Assembly (NCBI GenBank): GCA_030829675.1
Contig: JAURAE010000077.1
Span: 1 to 5,787, forward strand
DNA length: 5,787 bases
Reading direction: 5' to 3'
DNA from: Schleiferiaceae bacterium
Lineage (GTDB): Bacteria; Bacteroidota; Bacteroidia; Flavobacteriales; Schleiferiaceae
Below are positions 1-5,787 of this stretch, in pieces (position 1 is the first letter of the stretch; each line of letters starts with the position of its first letter). Position numbers and translations under genes: made by a program. The notes under the pieces were generated by a model, which did not search any database, had not been told where the DNA came from, and saw nothing but the letters and a program-made list of their open reading frames with translations.

Positions 1-775
1 GTAAAACCTCAGCAGCCACTTCAAAATCCATACTTGTAAACGCGACATTGGCTGGCGTTCCCACTTTCACACGGTTTGCATATGATTCCGGCACATCCGC
101 CTTCACATACACACCTGAGGTGTTGACCAAGCGCACGGCCGGCATCTGCGGCGCGGCTAATTCACCCACCTTCGCGAACACTTCGTCGATGGTTCCAGCG
201 AACGGCGCACGCACTTCACTCATGGCCATCTGCTCCTTTAATGTTTGAAGCTTCTGCACCAATGCGTCGTAGTTGTTCTTTGCCTGCAGGTACTGAATTT
301 CAGAGCCAATCTGCTCGTCGATCCACAACTTCTGCTGCTTGTTGAAGACCGTTTGCGCCAATGCCAACGCGGTTTCCAATTCTTTCAAGGAGCTCTCCAT
401 CAAATCGGTGTCGAGGGACACCAATAATTGGCCCTGGCTCACCTTCTGACCCGCTTTCACGTGGATGCGCTCCACCTTTCCACTGTTCAATGGGAACAAG
501 TTGATGCTCTTATCCGCTTCTACCGTTCCGAAGACTTCGAAGTAGTGGTAGAACAAATCCGGGTTCACCTCAAATGCGGTAACAGCATCGTACGAAGCCG
601 TTGTGTCCAATGCCGCGATGGCCGCGTCCAAATCTGTGATCTGCGCGTTCAATCCGTCCACCACAGTTTTGATGCTATCGCGCTGTGCCGTTAAGGTTTG
701 TAAATCACCTTCTACCGCGGGCTGAGAACAGGCCGCCATAAAGGCTAGAGGGGCGATGAGGAGTACTTTTTTCAT
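1..775 (-). CDS. RND efflux periplasmic adaptor lipoprotein (HlyD/MFP family), 3'-truncated by window edge
   Basis: Membrane fusion (adaptor) subunit that would bridge an inner-membrane RND pump and the TolC-like channel encoded just upstream. I translated the minus strand from the ATG at 775-773, giving 258 codons with no stop. The N-terminus has a short basic and hydrophobic signal ending in a lipobox (MAAC, Cys16), so it is probably a lipoprotein anchored to a membrane. Residues about 24-58 form a heptad-like, probably coiled-coil stretch. Residues about 97-121 are the biotinyl-lipoyl half-motif (GKVERIHVKAGQKVSQGQLL), followed by an alpha-hairpin (about 122-184). The second lipoyl half and start of the beta-barrel are at about 186-246 (VRAPFAGTIDEV, then VRLVNTSGVYVKADVPE). 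The family is usually 350-400 residues, so roughly the last third lies outside. The start overlaps the tolC stop by 4 bases (ATGA), implying translational coupling. The substrate cannot be deduced. Confidence 0.93.
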   Translation of the reverse strand, partial: MKKVLLIAPLAFMAACSQPAVEGDLQTLTAQRDSIKTVVDGLNAQITDLDAAIAALDTTASYDAVTAFEVNPDLFYHYFEVFGTVEADKSINLFPLNSGKVERIHVKAGQKVSQGQLLVSLDTDLMESSLKELETALALAQTVFNKQQKLWIDEQIGSEIQYLQAKNNYDALVQKLQTLKEQMAMSEVRAPFAGTIDEVFAKVGELAAPQMPAVRLVNTSGVYVKADVPESYANRVKVGTPANVAFTSMDFEVAAEVL

Positions 776-2097
776 TTTGAAGGTTGTTGGGTCATTAAGT
801 ATTCTAGTTCTGCTTGTTGGTCCAAGACCGTTTGTGCGGCCAAGAACATCGATTGTAGTGCTTGCTGGTACTGCGTTTCACTTTGCGTCAGTGCCGTTGA
901 GGAGCCTACGCCCTCTTCATATTCTCTTCTGCGTTGATTGCGAATGGTTTGGGCCAATTCTGCACTCTCTTTCTGCGCCAAATAATCCGCGATGGCGCGG
1001 TAATATTCGTTCACTGTGGAGGCGTGCTGCATGATCAAGGCTTGTTCCATTTGGGCCAATCCGATCTCCGCTTGGTGTTGCTGAATCTTTGCTTCCTGCA
1101 CCTGGGCACGTCCGTTTCCGGAAGTGAACAAGGGCACGCTAATGCTACCGGCCACCAAACTGCTAGGGATATCCACGGCCGCATCCCCAAAGATGTTGGC
1201 TTCACTGCTCATGTATTGAATGTTGTTCTGGTAGCTCACCCCTAGGGTTGGCAAATAGCCCAATTTCTTATTGAGCAGTTGCAACTTCGCACCCTCTACT
1301 CGATTTGCCATGCTGCGGTAATCCACCGTCTTGGTCGGGTCGAAACTCACCCCTGCCAAATGCGATGCCGAAGAAGCGTTCACCACCAAGGTTTCCAAAT
1401 CGTCGGCTAGTTGCATTGGCGTTTCCACCGGGAAGCCCATTTGCAACTTCAACAACATCTTCGCCACCTTCGCCTGGCCTTCGCTGTAGCGCACGGCATT
1501 CTTAATGTTGTTGTAGTTCAACATCATTTGGTCCGCATCCGCCTTGCTCACCATACCGGCTGCATTCATCTTTTGCATCTCTTGTGCGAGGTTGGCCAAA
1601 TAGCCCTCGTTCGCTTTCAAGATCTCCACGCTTTCCGCGCTCAACAATGCCAGATGATAGGCCTTCGCTACATCTCGCTGCATCTCTGAACGAGTTTTTT
1701 CCGCGCCAATGGCCGCGCCATCTTTCAACACCTTAGCCGCCATCAACCCCACGACGTACGATCCGTCAAAAATGAGTTGGTTCACCACCAATCCGCCTTG
1801 GGCTTGGTAATCCGTCCCGAATACGAGCTCGTCTAGAGTACCGTCGCCATTGAAATCCGTCACCAATGCGCCGAGTTCCACATTATATATGTACTGACCT
1901 GAAGCCGAAGCTTGAGGCAATCCATAGGCTAAATTCTGTCTGTAAATCTGTTTTGCACGCTCGATCTCAAGCTCTGCAATTTCCATCCCATAGGCGTGGT
2001 CCAGCGCATATTGCTGGGCCTCCTGTAGGGTGAATTTTTGCTGCGAAAATCCCACAGTCGTGAGCAGCAGCGAAAGGGTTAGGAGTGGATGTTTCAT
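772..2097 (-). CDS. TolC-like outer-membrane efflux channel (OEP family)
   Basis: Outer-membrane exit duct of the tripartite exporter, 441 residues, a normal length for the family. Residues 1-18 look like a Sec signal peptide (MKHPLL, hydrophobic core, likely cut at GFS/QQ). The mature protein starts with the typical KFTLQEAQQYALDHA segment of outer membrane efflux proteins. Two structural repeats are visible. The first has helix, then beta-strand material about 60-76, an external loop about 77-97 and a strand about 98-111, then long helices. The second starts near residue 283 (YLPTLGVSYQNN) with strand partner LVAGSISVPLFTSGNGRAQV, again followed by long helices to the C-terminus. The first loop carries DFNGDGTLD (81-89), resembling a calcium-binding loop. 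The ATG abuts the tetR stop (TAGATG) with no gap, and its stop overlaps the adaptor ATG, so all three genes should share one transcript. I give no gene symbol because the specific pump is unknown. Confidence 0.94.
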   Translation of the reverse strand: MKHPLLTLSLLLTTVGFSQQKFTLQEAQQYALDHAYGMEIAELEIERAKQIYRQNLAYGLPQASASGQYIYNVELGALVTDFNGDGTLDELVFGTDYQAQGGLVVNQLIFDGSYVVGLMAAKVLKDGAAIGAEKTRSEMQRDVAKAYHLALLSAESVEILKANEGYLANLAQEMQKMNAAGMVSKADADQMMLNYNNIKNAVRYSEGQAKVAKMLLKLQMGFPVETPMQLADDLETLVVNASSASHLAGVSFDPTKTVDYRSMANRVEGAKLQLLNKKLGYLPTLGVSYQNNIQYMSSEANIFGDAAVDIPSSLVAGSISVPLFTSGNGRAQVQEAKIQQHQAEIGLAQMEQALIMQHASTVNEYYRAIADYLAQKESAELAQTIRNQRRREYEEGVGSSTALTQSETQYQQALQSMFLAAQTVLDQQAELEYLMTQQPSK

Positions 2098-2709
2098 CTA
2101 TTTGTTTGAATGTATTTTTTGATTGAGGTATTCTAGTCCTTGCAGCGATGCGATGCCGCGGATGTGATAGCGCAAGGATGCTTTTCTTAGTTCGTCCAAG
2201 TTTGGTGTGTCCTTGCCCACCACCGTTTCGTGTACGGCCAAGATGTGCCCGTAATACAGGATGGTGATGAAGTCAATATTGATGTCTTCGCGGTACAATC
2301 CTTCGCGTAGGCCTTGCTCCAAATTCTTTCGGGTAATGGCGCTCACGATAGTTTGACGCTGTTCATTAACCTTTTGAGCCACCTCGGGATAATAGAGGTC
2401 GAGCTGGGCAAGGAGTCTATCCTCCGCACCGCGTAGGTTTTTCTCCGCGAATTGTTCCAATGCAAAGAGTTGGTCAATAGCATTGCCGCTGACCTGAACG
2501 AGTTTCTCTTGAAGCTCCAGAGCCATGTGTCCAGCAGCAAGTTCGAAGGCCTGATGCAGCAGGTCCAATTTATTGTCGACGTGCTTGTACAAAGTTTTCT
2601 TCGAAATGCCGCAATGCTGACTGATCTGGTCCATGGTCACGGACTTCACTCCGAACTCTTTGAACAGTTCGAGGCTGGCAAAAAAGATTTTTACTTTTTC
2701 AGGATCCAT
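2098..2709 (-). CDS. TetR/AcrR-family transcriptional regulator of the efflux operon
   Basis: Probable local repressor of the exporter operon that it heads. From the ATG at 2709-2707 it is 203 residues, a typical TetR length. The N-terminal DNA-binding domain covers about residues 4-50: helix FFASLELFKEFGVKSVTMD, then a helix-turn-helix DQISQHCGISKKTLYKHV (27-44) and the family-typical NKLDLL that follows. The remaining 150 residues are helical and variable, as expected for a ligand-binding and dimerisation domain, so the inducer cannot be predicted. The reading frame extends 12 codons upstream to a TTG at 2745. I reject that start because TTG is rare, the extra residues (VITFPSSAPTP) do not fit the family, and it would place the start inside the inverted repeat at 2731-2754. 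The stop codon is directly followed by the tolC ATG. Repression of its own operon is an inference from gene order and from the upstream palindrome. Confidence 0.92.
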   Translation of the reverse strand: MDPEKVKIFFASLELFKEFGVKSVTMDQISQHCGISKKTLYKHVDNKLDLLHQAFELAAGHMALELQEKLVQVSGNAIDQLFALEQFAEKNLRGAEDRLLAQLDLYYPEVAQKVNEQRQTIVSAITRKNLEQGLREGLYREDINIDFITILYYGHILAVHETVVGKDTPNLDELRKASLRYHIRGIASLQGLEYLNQKIHSNK

Positions 2710-2730
2710 AGGGGTTGGGGCACTGCTTGG

Positions 2731-2754
2731 AAACGTTATAACCAAAAAACGTTT
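2731..2754. promoter_or_regulatory. candidate TetR operator: inverted repeat, 7-base arms, 10-base spacer
   Basis: The left arm AAACGTT (2731-2737) and right arm AACGTTT (2748-2754) are exact reverse complements. The segment also holds two smaller perfect palindromes, GTTATAAC (2735-2742) and AAACGTTT (2747-2754). It lies 22 bases upstream of the chosen tetR ATG and about 120 bases upstream of asnS, so a bound dimer would be well placed to block the efflux operon. TetR regulators commonly bind such palindromes next to their own gene. That this protein binds here is inferred from position and symmetry only. Confidence 0.5.
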
Positions 2755-2787
2755 CTTTTGTTTCCGCCTTAGAGCAACTTTTATGCC

Positions 2788-2800
2788 AAAACCCGGTTTT
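2788..2800. repeat. short palindrome in the divergent intergenic region
   Basis: AAAACC and GGTTTT flank a single central C, giving perfect 6-base arms. It lies between the candidate tetR operator and the T-run at 2806-2813. It could be a second protein-binding site serving either divergent operon. With arms this short and AT-rich it may also be chance. Confidence 0.35.
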
Positions 2801-2810
2801 CACACTTTTT

Positions 2811-2855
2811 TTTGATTGGGAAAGGGCGTATTTTAATCGTATAATGCCATCTTTG
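2811..2855 (+). promoter_or_regulatory. possible promoter region for asnS-rpoN
   Basis: Two weak readings exist. CATCTTTG at 2848-2855 matches five of the six fixed positions of the Bacteroidota -7 consensus TAnnTTTG and sits 18 bases before the asnS ATG, but no good -33 TTTG lies about 20 bases upstream of it. Alternatively TATAAT at 2840-2845 could pair with TTG at 2816-2818 (21-base spacer), next to TTTG at 2811-2814. Some promoter is needed here because the upstream gene is divergent, but neither box is convincing. Confidence 0.3.
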
Positions 2856-2863
2856 TGGCAAAG
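2845..2863 (+). repeat. two overlapping 5-base inverted repeats just before asnS
   Basis: TGCCA (2845-2849) can pair with TGGCA (2856-2860), and CTTTG (2851-2855) can pair with CAAAG (2859-2863). The two pairings share bases and exclude each other. They overlap the putative -7 element and end 11 bases before the asnS ATG. They could be DNA symmetry at a binding site or a small leader fold, but stems this short are weak evidence. Confidence 0.25.
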
Positions 2864-2873
2864 ACTTCTATAC

Positions 2874-4274
2874 ATGAGCATCAAACAACTCCTACACCAG
2901 CCAGCTATTGGCGAAAAAGTAACGGTAAAAGGATGGGTTCGTTCCTTCCGTAGCAACAGATTTATCGCCCTCAACGACGGCTCTTGCTTGGCCACGTTGC
3001 AGTGTGTCGTAGATTTTGAACATGCGGATGAAAATGAACTGAAGCGCATCACTACTGGTTCTTGTTTGGCAGTGACCGGTTCACTCTTAGAGAGTAAAGG
3101 CCATGGCCAAACCGTGGAAATCATCGTCGATCACTTTGAGGTATTGGGCGATGCACCTGTAGAGGACTATCCGCTGCAGCCGAAAAAACACAGCTTGGAG
3201 TTCTTGCGTGAAATTGCGCACCTTCGTCCACGCACCAACACTTTCGGCGCGGTATTCCGTTTGCGCCATGCGTTGAGCTTCGCCGTGCACAACTACTTCA
3301 ATAAAGAAGGCTTTTTTAACTGGCACAGCCCCATCATCACCGGTTCTGATGCCGAGGGCGCAGGCGAGATGTTCCGCGTGAGCACCCTACCTGCTTCGGG
3401 CGGCGATGTCGCAGAAGATTTCTTCGGCAAAGAAACCCACCTCACCGTGAGCGGACAGCTCGAAGGAGAACTAGGTGCCATGGGTCTTGGAAAGATCTAC
3501 ACCTTCGGTCCTACGTTCCGCGCAGAAAACTCCAATACCACCCGCCACCTTGCCGAGTTCTGGATGATCGAACCGGAGATGGCCTTTTACGACCTTGAAA
3601 TGAACATGGATTTGGCGGAAGACTTCCTCAAATACTGTATTCAATACTTGCTCGACAACTGTCGCGAAGACCTCCAATTCCTTGACCAGCGCTTTGCCGA
3701 CGAGCAAAAAGGCAAGCCTCAAAACGAGCGCTCAGAGCAGGGCTTGATCGAGAAACTAGAGTTCGTGGTGAGCAATGATTTCGTTCGATTGAGCTACACG
3801 GATGCGATCGAAATTTTAAAGCGCAGCAAGCCAAATCAGAAGAAGAAATTCAAATACCTCATCAACGAGTGGGGCGCAGATCTACAAAGCGAGCACGAAC
3901 GCTACCTCGTTGAGAAGCACTTCAAGGCTCCAGTAGTCCTCTTCGACTACCCGGCCTCCATCAAGGCCTTCTACATGCGTTTGAACGACGACGGGAAGAC
4001 CGTGCGCGCCATGGACATTTTGTTCCCAGGCATCGGTGAGATCGTCGGCGGATCACAGCGCGAAGAGCGTCATGATGTCTTAAAGGAAAAGGTCGCTGCC
4101 GTAGGAATTCCTGAGGAAGAATTATGGTGGTACCTCGAAACTCGCAAGTTCGGAACCTGTGTACACAGTGGTTTCGGACTAGGTTTTGAGCGTTTGGTCC
4201 AATTCTGTACGGGCATGGGCAACATCCGTGATGTCATCCCATTCCCACGTACTCCGGGAAGCGCAAACTTCTAA
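2874..4274 (+). CDS. asnS: asparaginyl-tRNA synthetase
   Basis: Charges tRNA-Asn with asparagine using ATP in the cytoplasm; a class IIb aminoacyl-tRNA synthetase. From ATG 2874 the protein is 466 residues, the same length as I recall for the E. coli enzyme, and aligns with it from end to end by eye. Residues about 14-92 are the OB-fold anticodon-binding domain (KVTVKGWVRSFRSNRF, then LNDGS). The catalytic core begins around HLRPRTN (116-122). Motif 1 region includes GFFNWHSPIITGSDAEGAGEMF. Motif 2 is FRAENSNTTRHLAEFWMIEPE (215-235), and motif 3 is GFGLGFERL (433-441). The C-terminus is the family-typical RDVIPFPRTPGSANF. Residues about 270-295 form a hydrophilic stretch slightly longer than in E. 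coli. SDAEGAGEMFRVST and HLAEFWMIEPE favour AsnRS over AspRS. An in-frame ATG at 2844 would add ten residues (MPSLWQRLLY) across the putative promoter and is rejected. rpoN follows 18 bases later. Confidence 0.97.
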   Translation: MSIKQLLHQPAIGEKVTVKGWVRSFRSNRFIALNDGSCLATLQCVVDFEHADENELKRITTGSCLAVTGSLLESKGHGQTVEIIVDHFEVLGDAPVEDYPLQPKKHSLEFLREIAHLRPRTNTFGAVFRLRHALSFAVHNYFNKEGFFNWHSPIITGSDAEGAGEMFRVSTLPASGGDVAEDFFGKETHLTVSGQLEGELGAMGLGKIYTFGPTFRAENSNTTRHLAEFWMIEPEMAFYDLEMNMDLAEDFLKYCIQYLLDNCREDLQFLDQRFADEQKGKPQNERSEQGLIEKLEFVVSNDFVRLSYTDAIEILKRSKPNQKKKFKYLINEWGADLQSEHERYLVEKHFKAPVVLFDYPASIKAFYMRLNDDGKTVRAMDILFPGIGEIVGGSQREERHDVLKEKVAAVGIPEEELWWYLETRKFGTCVHSGFGLGFERLVQFCTGMGNIRDVIPFPRTPGSANF

Positions 4275-4292
4275 TCCCCACCTCCCCAACCT

Positions 4293-5744
4293 ATGCTAAA
4301 GCAGACCCTTGCACAGAAACTTCAACAAAAGCTGAGTCCCCAACAGATTCAGCTCATGAAGCTCGTGCAGCTGCCTACGCAAAGTTTGGAGGCGCGCATC
4401 AAACAAGAAATCGAAGAAAACCCCGCCCTGCTTGAAGGCCGGGACAAATCCGAGGACACCTTTGATAGCGACGTTACCACGGATACCGACGAGCGCGAAG
4501 TCAGAGATAGTTTAGAAGAGGTCAACTGGGACGATTACCTCGGCGACGAGGATACCCCAGATTACCGGACCAAGAGCAACAACTACAGCTCAGACGATGA
4601 ACTCTACGAAGCCCCCGTTGTGGTCAACGAGAGTTTTCACGAAAGCCTCGTTTCTCAATTAAACTTATATGGCCTTAAAGACGAAGACCTCGCCTTGGCC
4701 ACCTACTTGGTGGGAGCCATTGACGACGATGGTATTTTGCGCCGTTCCCTCGAAGATATCGTGGATGACCTTGCCTTCTCGCAAGGCGTATTCACGGAAG
4801 TCGCCCACCTGGAAAAGATGTTAGGCGTGATTCAAGAGCTCGATCCACCAGGAGTGGGAGGGCGTGATTTGCGCGAGTGTTTAATGCTCCAACTCGAACG
4901 TAAAAATGGGTCTACCAAAGTAGAATTGGCCCTAACTATTCTTGATAGTTATTTCGATGCCTTCGTCAAGCGCCACTATCAGAAGTTGATGGACCGTTTG
5001 GGAGTGGATGAGGATATGCTGAAAGGGGCTATTGAGGAAATTGGCCGATTAAACCCTAAACCCGGCGGCTCCTCCAACCTAAGCCGACCGACCGAAAACA
5101 TCATTCCGGACTACAACTTGCAGATTGTCGAAGGCGAACTAGAGCTTTCACTCAACGGTAAAAATGCCCCTGAGCTCAGTCTCAGCCGCCAGTACCGCGA
5201 CATGCTTGAGCACTACAAAGCGAGCAAACAAAAGAACAAAGCCGAGAAAGAAGCCGCACTCTTTGTCAAGCAAAAGCTGGATAGCGCCAAGTGGTTTATC
5301 GATGCCATTGTACAACGTCAGCAAACCCTCATGTTGACCATGCAGGCCATCTTGGAATACCAAAAAGAATACTTCATCACTGGGGACGAAACCAAAATCC
5401 GTCCGATGATTTTGAAGGATATCGCCGAGGAAATTGAGATGGATATTTCAACCGTATCTCGTGTGGCTTCGAACAAATACATTCAAACCCCTTACGGCAC
5501 CTTTTTGATCAAGGAATTCTTCTCGGAGTCCATGACCAATGCCGACGGCGAAGAGGTCAGCACGCGTGAAATCAAGAAGATTCTCGAGGATACAGTGGCC
5601 GAAGAAAACAAACGCAAACCGTTAACCGACGATGCACTGGCGGCCATTCTCAAAGAAAAAGGCTACCCCATTGCGCGCCGTACGGTCGCGAAATACAGAG
5701 AGCAATTGGACATTCCAGTCGCCCGAATGCGCAAACAGCTCTAA
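4293..5744 (+). CDS. rpoN: RNA polymerase sigma-54 factor
   Basis: Alternative sigma factor that directs RNA polymerase to -24/-12 promoters and needs an AAA+ enhancer-binding activator to open DNA. The protein has 483 residues, close to the usual 470-500. Region I is residues 1-48, Gln/Leu-rich (LAQKLQQKLSPQQIQLMKL), with the typical EIEENPALLE end. Region II is a very acidic linker, about 50-108 (22 Asp/Glu between 51 and 106). The core-binding domain covers about 112-300, with LDPPGVGGRDLRECL (183-197) and RLNPKPGG (252-259). The -12-contacting helix-turn-helix region is about 373-402 (DIAEEIEMDISTVSRVASNK, then YIQTPYGTF). The C-terminal RpoN box that reads the -24 element is intact: ARRTVAKYRE (461-470). 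No region is missing, so it should be functional. No activator gene is in the window. It lies 18 bases after asnS with no terminator visible between, so the two are probably co-transcribed. Confidence 0.97.
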   Translation: MLKQTLAQKLQQKLSPQQIQLMKLVQLPTQSLEARIKQEIEENPALLEGRDKSEDTFDSDVTTDTDEREVRDSLEEVNWDDYLGDEDTPDYRTKSNNYSSDDELYEAPVVVNESFHESLVSQLNLYGLKDEDLALATYLVGAIDDDGILRRSLEDIVDDLAFSQGVFTEVAHLEKMLGVIQELDPPGVGGRDLRECLMLQLERKNGSTKVELALTILDSYFDAFVKRHYQKLMDRLGVDEDMLKGAIEEIGRLNPKPGGSSNLSRPTENIIPDYNLQIVEGELELSLNGKNAPELSLSRQYRDMLEHYKASKQKNKAEKEAALFVKQKLDSAKWFIDAIVQRQQTLMLTMQAILEYQKEYFITGDETKIRPMILKDIAEEIEMDISTVSRVASNKYIQTPYGTFLIKEFFSESMTNADGEEVSTREIKKILEDTVAEENKRKPLTDDALAAILKEKGYPIARRTVAKYREQLDIPVARMRKQL

Positions 5745-5787
5745 TGGAACGCCTCAGGTACTACATCGCCCAATTCCTCAGTTACAC
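5744..5787 (+). CDS. start of an unidentified gene translationally coupled to rpoN (5' fragment)
   Basis: An ATG at 5744-5746 overlaps the last base of the rpoN TAA stop (TAATG), and 14 codons stay open to the window edge: MERLRYYIAQFLSY. The overlap arrangement and same strand argue for a real third gene in the asnS-rpoN operon. The fragment is too short to assign a family. The basic and aromatic start followed by hydrophobic residues could be the beginning of a membrane or exported protein, but this is speculation. Confidence 0.55.
   Translation, partial: MERLRYYIAQFLSY

Noticed and set aside
48..694. Plus-strand open frames opposite the adaptor gene
   Set aside because: The minus strand reads as a continuous, recognisable adaptor protein from 775 to the window edge. 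The plus-strand frames have no recognisable domains and are its shadow.
756..1689. Several plus-strand open frames opposite the TolC gene
   Set aside because: They lie wholly or almost wholly antisense to a clear TolC coding region, overlap one another in different frames and show low-complexity His/Leu/Arg-rich translations typical of shadow frames.
2710..2745. Upstream TTG start adding 12 residues to the TetR regulator
   Set aside because: TTG is a rare start, the added residues do not resemble a TetR N-terminus, and the start would lie inside the 2731-2754 inverted repeat. The ATG at 2709 gives a canonical length and beginning.
2788..2813. Palindrome plus T-run as a rho-independent terminator
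   Set aside because: The palindrome has a one-base centre and AT-rich ends, the T-run is 5 bases away, and no plus-strand gene ends upstream of it in a region between two divergent operons.
2844..2873. In-frame upstream ATG for asnS adding MPSLWQRLLY
   Set aside because: The extension crosses the only plausible promoter elements and inverted repeats. The ATG at 2874 gives 466 residues and the family-typical start.
2699..3124. 141-residue minus-strand open frame spanning the intergenic region and the asnS 5' end
   Set aside because: It is antisense to conserved asnS coding sequence, overlaps the tetR start in another frame and has a Cys/Ser-rich composition with no recognisable domain.
1..5787. 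Search for CRISPR arrays, tRNA genes, insertion sequences, toxin-antitoxin or defence genes
   Set aside because: No spaced repeats, cloverleaf-like segments, transposase motifs or unassigned frames of useful size were found. All long frames are explained by the efflux operon and the asnS-rpoN cluster.

Overview
The window reads as an ordinary chromosomal segment from a member of the Bacteroidota, probably Flavobacteriales-like. I infer this from the protein flavour (a TolC, adaptor and TetR set of the Bacteroidota type, and asnS followed directly by rpoN), from start codons that lack strong Shine-Dalgarno sequences, and from roughly balanced base composition. No rRNA, tRNA, CRISPR array, insertion sequence or phage gene was seen. 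Almost the whole window is coding, and the only sizeable gap is the 164-base divergent intergenic region at 2710-2873.

Left half (1-2709, minus strand): a tightly packed operon read right to left. It encodes a TetR-family regulator, then a TolC-like outer-membrane efflux protein that starts on the base after the tetR stop, then a periplasmic adaptor lipoprotein of the RND/MFP type whose ATG overlaps the tolC stop by 4 bases (ATGA). The adaptor runs off the left edge. The missing partner, an RND inner-membrane pump, would be expected further left. Together these would form a tripartite envelope-spanning exporter controlled by its own repressor. A 24-base inverted repeat with 7-base arms lies just upstream of the chosen tetR start and is the best candidate operator.

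Right half (2874-5787, plus strand): asnS (asparaginyl-tRNA synthetase, complete, 466 residues), an 18-base gap, rpoN (sigma-54, complete, 483 residues), then the first 14 codons of another gene whose ATG overlaps the rpoN stop by one base (TAATG). This looks like a housekeeping operon joining a translation enzyme to an alternative sigma factor.

Nothing here demands a new system. The items most worth a second look are the palindromes in the divergent control region, a calcium-loop-like motif in the predicted extracellular loop of the TolC protein, and the translationally tight asnS-rpoN-unknown gene cluster.
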